Origin: Kineococcus aurantiacus
Lineage (GTDB): Bacteria > Actinomycetota > Actinomycetes > Actinomycetales > Kineococcaceae
Direction of reading: 5' to 3'
NCBI RefSeq assembly: GCF_013409345.1
Contig: NZ_JACCBB010000001.1
Span: 4,402,001 to 4,466,000, forward strand
DNA: 64,000 nucleotides
The position numbers and the translations under genes are program-made. Shown here in pieces: positions 34,101 through 40,357 of the stretch (position 1 is its first letter; each line of letters opens with the position of its first letter). The notes beneath the pieces were generated by a model. That model did no database searches, was not told the origin of the DNA, and saw nothing but the letters and a program-made list of their open reading frames with translations.

Positions 34101-36997
34101 TCCCCCACGTCCCGGAGGAGACGCTGGTCGCGGACCTCGGGGCCCCGGCGGGGGAGGCGCCCGGGGCGGCCGGGACCGTGAGTGGCTCGGCAGCGCCGGC
34201 ACCCGGACCGGCCGCTGCTGGACCTTCGGCCGGCGGACCCGCCGCGCCCGGTGGCGCAAGCCCGGCGGCCGAGCCCGGTGGCGCAGGCCCCGCGGCCGAG
34301 GCCGGTGCGGGCGACGCCACCCAGGCGGCGGTCGACGCGGTGGCCGCCGAGCGCGGGGGCGCCCAGATCGGCGCGGCGACCACCGCGCAGGGGACCGCGC
34401 TCGGTCGGGCGTCCGACGCGCACTCCGCCGAGGTCGCGACCGCGAGGGCGGAGACCGAGAAGCAGATCAACGCCGAGATCGCGGCCAACGGCGAGCAGCA
34501 GACGCAAGAGCGACGGGCCATCCGCAGCCAGGTCGGCGCGGACCGTCGCGCCTGGGTGGAGCAGCAGGACCGGGTCGCCTCGGAGTCCCGGGGGGCGTCG
34601 ACCGAGGCCGTGCGTGTCGCCGACGGCTCCGTCACCGACGCCCGCTCGACCGCCGAGGGCGACTCCCGCGCCGCGATCAAGGGCGGCGACGACCAGATCC
34701 GCCGGGAGCGCGCCAAGGCCGAGCAGACCGCTCGCGAGCAGCGCGAGAAGGCCCGGGAGGAGAAGGAGGGCGGCGGCTTCTTCGGCTGGCTGGGATCGAA
34801 GCTGTCGTCCTTCTTCAGCGCGATCAAGAAGGCCATCAGTGCGGCATTCGACCTCGCCCGCAAGGCCGTCGACGCGGCGATCAGCGCGGCCCAGAAGCTC
34901 GCCGTCGCGGCCATCGAGCTCGGCCGCCGGGCGGTGGTGGCCGCCATCGAGCTCGGTGGGCGCGCGCTGAAGGCGGCGGGCGACATCGTGCTCGCGGGCT
35001 TCCCGAAGGCACGCGCGAAGTTCCGGGCGAAGATCGACGCCGGCGTCGCCGCCGCCACGAAGACCGTGAACCAGCTCGCCGACACGCTGAAGGCTGGCGT
35101 CACCAAGCTGCTCGACGCGCTCGGGGCGGCGCTCAAGGGCGCCCTCACGCTGCTGGAGAAGGCGTACACGGCGGCGGTCGACGTCGTCGCCGGCGTCGTC
35201 GACACGGTGGTCAAGGCCGCCAAGGCGTTCGTCGACGCCCTGCTCGACTTTGCCGCGATCGCCGCGGACATCGCGGGCGACCCGTTGGGCTGGCTGCGCA
35301 ACCTCGGTGCCGGGCTGAAGGACGGCGTCAGCAACCACACCTGGCCGGCCCTGGTGACCGCGGTCAAGGAGTGGTTCAAGGCCAAGGTGGAGTCCGTCGT
35401 CGGCGTCGGCAGGGCGATCCTCGATGTGCTGAAGAAGGGTGGGATCACCTTCGCGAAGGTCGTCACGATGGCGTGGACGGCGATCAAGGAGGCGCTGCCC
35501 GGCATCCTCATCCAGCTCCTCATCGAGAAGCTCGTCGCCCTGCTCATCCCGGCCGCCGGCGCGCTCTCGCTGATCATCGACGGCCTCCGGGCCGCCTGGG
35601 GCGCCGCCGAGCGGATCCTGGCCGCGTTCAAGAAGTTCATCGCCTTCCTCAAGGCGGTCCGGGGCGGCGCGTCCGGACCCCTGTTCGGCCAGCTCGTCGG
35701 AGCCGCCGCCGTGGCCGTGCTGGACTTCCTGTCCAACTTCGTCCTGAGCCGGCTCAAGGGCGCCGGCCAGAAGGTCGGCGGGACGCTGCGCGCGCTCGCC
35801 GGCCGGTTCCGGGCGGTGGGGGCGGCAGCCGGGCGCGCGGCGGTGCGGGGCGCCCGTGTGGCCGTGCGCGCGGTCACCCGAGGGGCGCGGGCCGCCGTCG
35901 CGGGCGTGCGTAGGGCCGGACGAGCGGTCCTCACCGCCGGTCGGCGAGCCGGCGCGGTGGCCGCTCGCGGCGCGCGAGGCGCCGGCGCCGCGGTGCGGCA
36001 TGGTGCAGCGGCGGTAGGGCGCGGCGCGGCGGCCGTGCGCTCTCGGGTGATCGGTGCCGTCCGCGGCGTCGGGCGACGGGTGACGGCGCTCAGGCGAAAG
36101 GTGTTCGGAGGGAAGGACCGCAAGCGCAGGCGCCGCAAGGAGACGAAGGAGCAGCGAGTCGCCAGGGCGATCGCCCGGACGCGAGCCGCGGTCTCCAGAC
36201 TGCTCGTCAAAGGCGTGTCCTCGCTGCGGCTGCGACTCACGCTCGGCTGGTTGAAGCGTCGATGGGGCTGGAAACGACTCGAGCTGGAGGGCTCGAAGAA
36301 GAAGCAAGCCGTCATGGGTGAAATCAACCCGCGCGCGAACATCGGCCCCGCCGTCTCGACGTTGGTCATCATCCACTCGACCGATCCCGCGCTCGTGGGC
36401 ACCGAGCAGCAGACGCTGGACATCAAGCCGGTCACGCTGTCCAAGGATGCGGACGATCCCACGTCGACGCTGTACGAGCACGCGATCCTCGGGCCGCAGA
36501 AGGTCGGAGACAAGTCACGACTGCGGCAGATCGCGGAGCAGGACTTCCCAGGCCGGGCAGTGAGGGTGACCGCACCGGCGTGGGGTGGACGGCGGACGAA
36601 GCAGGGCCGCTCGACGCTCAAAGAGGTGCTGGTCAACCTCCAGATGAAGTTCGGGCGAGTCCTCGCCCAGCGATTCCCGGGGCTCCGGCCGGACGCTCGG
36701 ACGGCCTTGGTGCGCACGCTCGGCGGGCAGGACCAGGTGCACATCTACGAGGTCACGACCGTCACCAACTTCGTTCTCGGCGACCCGGAGAATGCCGTGC
36801 ACAAACAGGTGCAGGCACTGACGACGCTCGACGAAGCGTTCAGGCGCTACCCGGGCGCCATCATCAACTACACATTCATCGCACCGGACCTCGAAGAGGA
36901 CACCATCGGCGTCATCAAGAAGATCATCGCGCGATACCCCCCGCAGGACCGAGCACGACTCAACGTGCGGTGGCGCAAGATCGGGTTCGTCCGATGA
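31160..36997 (+). CDS. giant DUF4157 protein, candidate eCIS effector or tape-measure/cargo scaffold
   Basis: A 1945-residue protein (GTG 31160). Residues about 50-150 are a DUF4157 domain (LDPRLADRLGSRLGRDLSAV, RAVTHGDDVYLGPDAPGPG, LLAHELVHADG) with the metalloprotease-like HExxH at about 137-141. Residues about 300-890 are a Pro/Ala/Gly/Glu linker. Residues about 1075-1200 are a charged coiled coil. Residues about 1205-1650 are a run of amphipathic and hydrophobic helices (FFGWLGSKLSSFFSAIKKAI, ILIQLLIEKLVALLIPAAGA) ending in an Arg/Lys-rich segment (KDRKRRRRKETKEQRV). Residues about 1655-1945 are a distinct mixed alpha/beta domain I cannot assign. DUF4157 is strongly linked to eCIS cargo in known systems. 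The layout resembles a modular toxin, but it is also the only protein here long enough to be a tape measure. Confidence 0.85.
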   Translation: MPERTWSSPRTRPDPGRSDRSRADAGRGARGREVAARQDPGERGRPARPGPREAEQRLAHVVRLPAPAGVPLDPRLADRLGSRLGRDLSAVRLHHDWFAAELAEALDARAVTHGDDVYLGPDAPGPGIPVGTQLLAHELVHADGGATVPGRTPAVEEALAERSARAVAGDAAEVDGAPTESDGAPVERVAGGAPAADPPGKWTRLGRLATATLTRRNKVGEPGTGTGATPDVVTAGEALVRLVDRLVGADPDDRTGRLASVLGRLEQSLRDAVVTTVAARSGGHVADVLRAIGDRPAEPTGAGRPAQGGDDAAGPVDVPVPAGADGGVGTAGTQSPVGARDPAPAAGVPPVPGAPLAGAGEPFVVGAAPEAAPAGEAPPVPEAPGETGAAAGSPAGVAEPVDVGEEGGEEGAPAPAPAQLETPPTESVEAAGGAVPGASAAPPAASSGAPVPGGQPAAAAPTGEAALPAAGGAVAPPVGGEAPGALPTGESAATAPEGPAEPAAGVTRSAADGALGGGIAGPPAATTDEDTAGVIGPVEEAGDTEAAAVSVTTPAATDLPPGPAPVDTPAPEPTVAAAALAGTATAPAEPAGTAAPGEGPAEEIAPGSQPAESGPEEPGGEPGPGETSDSAGTPVPDDAVPPPATGEAGEAGTGSEAADGAAAGPVPTSPVTGAPASAGPAADELVPAETVPAETAQAASTTAELVTPEPVSAEPEAAGGVLAGSGLPEPVSPPDGAPLPGGEPGVVVGQALPAESEPTLTDPPAPTGGGGGGGAALPDRPTPSAPDVSTMSPQAALGTVASLPASVLARSLPGVTAAAQRTVSEKQSELAANPPTMPRPSGVPADRDASLPAAPLPPLPEPPTREVPVPAGGPGAPPPQAATPPPPGPPVALHVPEPTVGGDKELSAEDVRRVERSVDELPTTDPALDVTAGPVPALRLVGDEDPARVATQAKGVEELTTATQTEGLADARTDTGENDVFPHVPEETLVADLGAPAGEAPGAAGTVSGSAAPAPGPAAAGPSAGGPAAPGGASPAAEPGGAGPAAEAGAGDATQAAVDAVAAERGGAQIGAATTAQGTALGRASDAHSAEVATARAETEKQINAEIAANGEQQTQERRAIRSQVGADRRAWVEQQDRVASESRGASTEAVRVADGSVTDARSTAEGDSRAAIKGGDDQIRRERAKAEQTAREQREKAREEKEGGGFFGWLGSKLSSFFSAIKKAISAAFDLARKAVDAAISAAQKLAVAAIELGRRAVVAAIELGGRALKAAGDIVLAGFPKARAKFRAKIDAGVAAATKTVNQLADTLKAGVTKLLDALGAALKGALTLLEKAYTAAVDVVAGVVDTVVKAAKAFVDALLDFAAIAADIAGDPLGWLRNLGAGLKDGVSNHTWPALVTAVKEWFKAKVESVVGVGRAILDVLKKGGITFAKVVTMAWTAIKEALPGILIQLLIEKLVALLIPAAGALSLIIDGLRAAWGAAERILAAFKKFIAFLKAVRGGASGPLFGQLVGAAAVAVLDFLSNFVLSRLKGAGQKVGGTLRALAGRFRAVGAAAGRAAVRGARVAVRAVTRGARAAVAGVRRAGRAVLTAGRRAGAVAARGARGAGAAVRHGAAAVGRGAAAVRSRVIGAVRGVGRRVTALRRKVFGGKDRKRRRRKETKEQRVARAIARTRAAVSRLLVKGVSSLRLRLTLGWLKRRWGWKRLELEGSKKKQAVMGEINPRANIGPAVSTLVIIHSTDPALVGTEQQTLDIKPVTLSKDADDPTSTLYEHAILGPQKVGDKSRLRQIAEQDFPGRAVRVTAPAWGGRRTKQGRSTLKEVLVNLQMKFGRVLAQRFPGLRPDARTALVRTLGGQDQVHIYEVTTVTNFVLGDPENAVHKQVQALTTLDEAFRRYPGAIINYTFIAPDLEEDTIGVIKKIIARYPPQDRARLNVRWRKIGFVR

Positions 36998-37650
36998 GCG
37001 GCTTCCCCGGTTCCCCCCGCACGACCCGCGGCGGGCTGGTCATGCTCTCCACCGGCTCGGGCGCGATCGAGCGCGTCGTCGTGCTGCAGTACAACCCCGA
37101 CCTGGTGACCCGCACCCTCCAGCCGCAAGCCGCGACCGGGGACCCGGGGGACCGGCTCGACGCGCTGCGCCTGAAGGGCGCACCGGTGGAGACGATCAAG
37201 CTCGACGTCGAGATCGACGCGGCCGACCAGCTGGAGCTCCCCGCGCAGAACCCGCGCGCGGTGCGGCAGGGCATCGGCCCGGAACTGGCCGCGCTGGAGA
37301 CGACGATCTTCCCGCGTGCCGATGTCGTCCAGCGCAACATGTCCCTCGCCGCGACCGGGGCGCTGGAGATCGCCCCGGTGGAGGCGCCGCTCACGTTGTT
37401 CGTGTGGAGCGAGCACCGGATCGTCCCGGTGCGCGTCACCGACCTCAGCATCTCGGAGGAGGCGTTCGACCCCGCGCTCAACCCCGTCCGGGCCAGGGTC
37501 GGCCTCGGGTTGCGCGTGCTGACGGCCAACGACCTGCGCCTGGGGCACCGGGGTGCGGGGATCTACATGGCCTACCACCGCTCGCGCGAGCAGATGGCGG
37601 CGACCGTCCCAGGTGCGCTCACCCAGCTCGGCATCAGGAGGATCCCGTGA
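36994..37650 (+). CDS. CIS tube-like adaptor (Afp7-type N-terminal family)
   Basis: A 218-residue protein of the contractile-injection-system tube-like family. LVMLSTGSGAIERVVVLQYN followed by PDLVTRTLQP is the usual FNPxxL-type start. TIKLDVEIDAADQLE and the closing VRVGLGLRVLTANDLRLGHR follow. Such proteins join the inner tube to the spike hub in the baseplate. The family is often fused to a LysM domain; here the LysM-like part is a separate gene directly downstream (GTGA overlap). The ATG overlaps the stop of the giant DUF4157 gene by four bases. Confidence 0.82.
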   Translation: MSGFPGSPRTTRGGLVMLSTGSGAIERVVVLQYNPDLVTRTLQPQAATGDPGDRLDALRLKGAPVETIKLDVEIDAADQLELPAQNPRAVRQGIGPELAALETTIFPRADVVQRNMSLAATGALEIAPVEAPLTLFVWSEHRIVPVRVTDLSISEEAFDPALNPVRARVGLGLRVLTANDLRLGHRGAGIYMAYHRSREQMAATVPGALTQLGIRRIP

Positions 37651-37979
37651 CGCAACCGCCCACCGCCGGCTCCGTGGCCCCCGACCGGTTCCCGCCGCAC
37701 AGCCGGTACGCGGGGTGCGAGGTGGTGACCACGACGCTGCCGGACGGCACCGAGCGGCGGCACCTGACCCGCCGCGTCGTCCCGGAGGACCCCGGGCCCG
37801 CGCTCGCCGAGCACATGGTGATCGCCGGCGACCGTCCGGACCTGCTCGCCCACACGTACTACGGCGACTCGCTGCTGAGCTGGCGGATCGCCGACGCCAA
37901 CCGGGTGCTCGACCCCGGCGAGCTCGTCGCCGAGCCCGGCCGCGTGGTGCGCGTCCCCGCCCCGGGGGGTGCCGGGTGA
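37647..37979 (+). CDS. LysM-like baseplate protein
   Basis: A 110-residue protein. The C-terminal half, HMVIAGDRPDLLAHTYYGDS followed by LLSWRIADANRVLDPGELV and GRVVRVP, has the LysM / tail-protein-X pattern (D..ls..YyGd..lW..ia.aN...dP..l..G..l.iP). In eCIS this unit is normally part of Afp7-like adaptors and binds the tube-baseplate junction. It is wedged between the CIS-tube-like gene and the spike hub gene with 4-base overlaps on both sides. Confidence 0.8.
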   Translation: MTQPPTAGSVAPDRFPPHSRYAGCEVVTTTLPDGTERRHLTRRVVPEDPGPALAEHMVIAGDRPDLLAHTYYGDSLLSWRIADANRVLDPGELVAEPGRVVRVPAPGGAG

Positions 37980-39100
37980 TCGACCGGGTGCAGCTCAACC
38001 TGCTCGCCGGCACGCTGCTCCCGCTGCCCGTGCCGTCCTCGATCGTCCAGGCGGTCAAGAGCGTGCAGGTCACCGTCGCCTCGGGGCAGCGCAGCGGTTT
38101 CCAGATCGTGCTCGCCGCCAGCAAGACGTCCCCGATCACGACGACGATGCTCCCCGCGGGCCTGCTCGACCCCGGGGTGCGCGTGGTGGTCGTCGTCACT
38201 GTGAACGGCCTGCCGCACGTGCTGATGGACGGCGTCGTCACCCGGCAGGAGGCCGGGTTCTCCGACCAGGTCGGCCAGTCCGCGGTCACCCTCACCGGTG
38301 AGGACCTCACCGTCCTGATGGACCTCGACAAGCGCCAGGGCGTGCCGTTCCCCCCGCTCCCCGCGGCGGGGCAGGTGCTGTGGCTGCTCAAGAGCTACCT
38401 GCTCCTCGGCGTCGTCCCGACCGTGGTGCCCGAGCTGTTCCCCGACGTGCCCATCCCCACCGACCGGATCAAGACGCAGGACGGCACCGACTTCGAGTTC
38501 ATCCAGAAGCTCGCCAGGGACAACGGGTACGTCTTCTACCTCGACCCCGGCCCGCTGCCGGGCGCGTCCCGGGCGTACTGGGGGCCGGAGATCCGGATCG
38601 GAGTGCCGCAGCCGGCGCTGTCGGTCGACATGGACGCTTCGTCCAACGTCGACCGGCTCACCTTCAGCCTCGACGGGCTCCAGGGCACCCAGGTCACCGT
38701 GCGGGTGCAGGAGCCGACGACGAAGATCGCGGTCGAGGTCCCGGTCCCCGAGGTCAGCCTGCTGCAGCCGCCGCTCGCGCTGCGTCCCGCACCGCGCCTG
38801 AAGACCGAGCCGCTGAGCGGCACCGCGAAGGACAGCCCGGTGCTCGCCCTGGCGAAGGGCCTGGCCCGGAAGACCCAGTCCTCCGACGCCGTCACCGGCA
38901 GCGGCCAGCTCAACGTGCTGCGCTACGGCCACGTGCTGTCCCCGCGCGGCCTGGTCGGGGTGCGCGGCGCCGGCACGGCGTACGACGGCCTGTACTACGT
39001 CAAGAGCGTCACCCACGACCTCAAACCCGGCGAGTACACCCAGAGCTTCACCCTGGCCCGGGAGGGACTGGTGTCCACCACGCCGGTGGTGCCGGTATGA
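37976..39100 (+). CDS. spike hub protein (gpD / VgrG N-terminal type, Afp8-like)
   Basis: A 374-residue phage late-control-D family protein. Visible blocks are ITTTMLPAGLLDPGVRVVVV (first barrel), DGVVTRQEAGFSDQVGQSAV, TLTGEDLTVLMDLD, TDRIKTQDGTDFEFIQKLAR and DNGYVFYLDPGPLPG, then YYVKSVTHDLKPGEYTQSFT at the end. It forms the trimeric hub at the tip of the inner tube. The hub and the needle (gpV-like) are separate genes here, while Afp8 combines both in one chain. Confidence 0.87.
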   Translation: MIDRVQLNLLAGTLLPLPVPSSIVQAVKSVQVTVASGQRSGFQIVLAASKTSPITTTMLPAGLLDPGVRVVVVVTVNGLPHVLMDGVVTRQEAGFSDQVGQSAVTLTGEDLTVLMDLDKRQGVPFPPLPAAGQVLWLLKSYLLLGVVPTVVPELFPDVPIPTDRIKTQDGTDFEFIQKLARDNGYVFYLDPGPLPGASRAYWGPEIRIGVPQPALSVDMDASSNVDRLTFSLDGLQGTQVTVRVQEPTTKIAVEVPVPEVSLLQPPLALRPAPRLKTEPLSGTAKDSPVLALAKGLARKTQSSDAVTGSGQLNVLRYGHVLSPRGLVGVRGAGTAYDGLYYVKSVTHDLKPGEYTQSFTLAREGLVSTTPVVPV

Positions 39101-39618
39101 GCCCGGCGGCGTCCGTGGGCAGGTACCTCGGCAAGTACCGCGGCACGGTGGCCAGCAACGTCGACCCCATGCAGCAGGGCCGCATCCAGGCCACGGTGCC
39201 GGACGTCCTGGGGGCCACGCCGTCGACCTGGGCGATGGCCTGCGTGCCGTTCGCCGGCACGCAGGCGGGGATCTGGTGCGTCCCCGCGGTGGGAGCCGGT
39301 GTCTGGATGGAGTTCGAGCAGGGCGACCCCGAGCGCCCGGTGTGGTCCGGCTGCTTCTGGGGCAGCGCCGCCGACGCCCCGGCGCCCGCGCTGGCGGTCC
39401 CGCCGGCCGTCTCGCACGTGGTCATCCAGACGACGGGGCAGAACGTCATCTCCGTCAGCGACGCCCCGGGTCCGGCCGGGGGCATCATGCTCAAGGCGAC
39501 CAGCGGCGCGATGGTCCTCGTCAACGAGGTCGGCATCACCATCACCAACGGCTCGGCGAGCATCCAGCTGACCGGCGCGACGGTGACCGTCAACAACGGC
39601 GCCCTGGCGGTGACGTGA
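39097..39618 (+). CDS. baseplate spike protein gpV/gp5-like (Afp8 C-terminal type)
   Basis: A 173-residue spike protein. VGRYLGKYRGTVASNVDPMQ, then QGRIQATVPDVLGA form the OB-fold start of phage baseplate assembly protein V. AGIWCVPAVGAGVWMEFEQG and DPERPVWSGCFWG follow. The last 60 residues (VIQTTGQNVISVSDAPG, GITITNGSASIQLTGATVTV) are a short triple-stranded beta-helix needle. The ATG overlaps the hub stop. It carries the PAAR-like tip encoded next. Confidence 0.9.
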   Translation: MSPAASVGRYLGKYRGTVASNVDPMQQGRIQATVPDVLGATPSTWAMACVPFAGTQAGIWCVPAVGAGVWMEFEQGDPERPVWSGCFWGSAADAPAPALAVPPAVSHVVIQTTGQNVISVSDAPGPAGGIMLKATSGAMVLVNEVGITITNGSASIQLTGATVTVNNGALAVT

Positions 39619-39950
39619 TGCCGGGGCCCGGCGTCGTGGTGGGCGCCTCGGTGGTGTGCCCGCACGGGGGGCAGGTCAGCGCCGTGACGGCCAACTCCCG
39701 CGTGGTGCTCGGCGGCGCCCCGGCCGTGACCCAGTCCGACACCTTCCCGGTGGTGGGCTGCGCGTTCACCGTCGGCACCAAGCCGCAGCCGTGCACGACC
39801 GCCCGCTGGACCGCCGTGGCCACGCGGGTGCAGGTCATGGGCCAGCCGCTCGTCATCCAGGGCGGGAGCGGCCTGTGCCTCAGCGCCGAGCAGGCGCCGC
39901 AGGGGCCCCCGACCGTCGTCTCCACGCAGACCAGGGTGGTGGCCCAGTGA
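39618..39950 (+). CDS. PAAR-like spike tip protein
   Basis: A 110-residue protein starting MPGPGVVVGASVVCPHGGQV, with SRVVLGGAPAVTQSDTFPVV and GCAFTVGTKPQPCTTARW. This is the pattern of PAAR-like tip proteins found in eCIS (Afp10 position), which sharpen the spike. Cys and His residues at regular spacing (CPHGG, GCAF, QPCTT) could hold a metal ion at the tip. The ATG shares one base with the previous stop codon. Confidence 0.8.
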   Translation: MPGPGVVVGASVVCPHGGQVSAVTANSRVVLGGAPAVTQSDTFPVVGCAFTVGTKPQPCTTARWTAVATRVQVMGQPLVIQGGSGLCLSAEQAPQGPPTVVSTQTRVVAQ

Positions 39951-40357
39951 GCGACGTGCTGCCTGCACCGGGCGCCGCCGGGGGCGGGCGCGGGCCGGTC
40001 GCCCACCCGCTCGCGGTCGACGCCCGCGGCGGTACCGCCGGAACGGACGACGACGGCCACCTGCGTGACCTGATCGAGCAAGTCCTGTTCACGGTCGCCG
40101 GTGAGCGGCTCCACCGGCCGACGCTCGGAGCCGGGGTCGGCCAGCTGCTGTTCGCCCCCACCGGCCCGGAGGTCGCCGTCACCACGCAGGTCGTCGTCCA
40201 GGGCGCGCTGCAGCAGTGGCTCGGTGACCTCCTCGACGTCGCGGAGGTCCGGGTGACCGCCGAGGAGTCCGCCCTCGTGGTGCAGGTCGTCTACGCGGCG
40301 CGACGCAGCGCCCGGCCGGGCACCGTCCGGTTCGCCCTCGACGGGGGCGCGCCGTGA
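39947..40357 (+). CDS. gp25/gpW baseplate wedge protein (Afp9-like)
   Basis: A 136-residue protein. After a 45-residue flexible leader comes the gpW/gp25 core: HLRDLIEQVLFTVAGERLHR, PTLGAGVGQLLFAPTGPEVA, and VQGALQQWLGDLLDVAEVRV. gp25-family proteins seed sheath polymerisation on the baseplate and are conserved in phages, T6SS (TssE) and eCIS. The usual EPR core motif of gp25 (NYGLPD/EPR) is not obvious, as in other eCIS members. GTG start with a 4-base overlap. Confidence 0.87.
   Translation: MSDVLPAPGAAGGGRGPVAHPLAVDARGGTAGTDDDGHLRDLIEQVLFTVAGERLHRPTLGAGVGQLLFAPTGPEVAVTTQVVVQGALQQWLGDLLDVAEVRVTAEESALVVQVVYAARRSARPGTVRFALDGGAP

Noticed and set aside
33796-36744. 982-codon minus-strand frame opposite the DUF4157 giant
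   Set aside because: Ser/Thr/Arg/Pro-rich text typical of antisense to an Ala/Gly-rich gene; the plus strand has domains and coupled starts.
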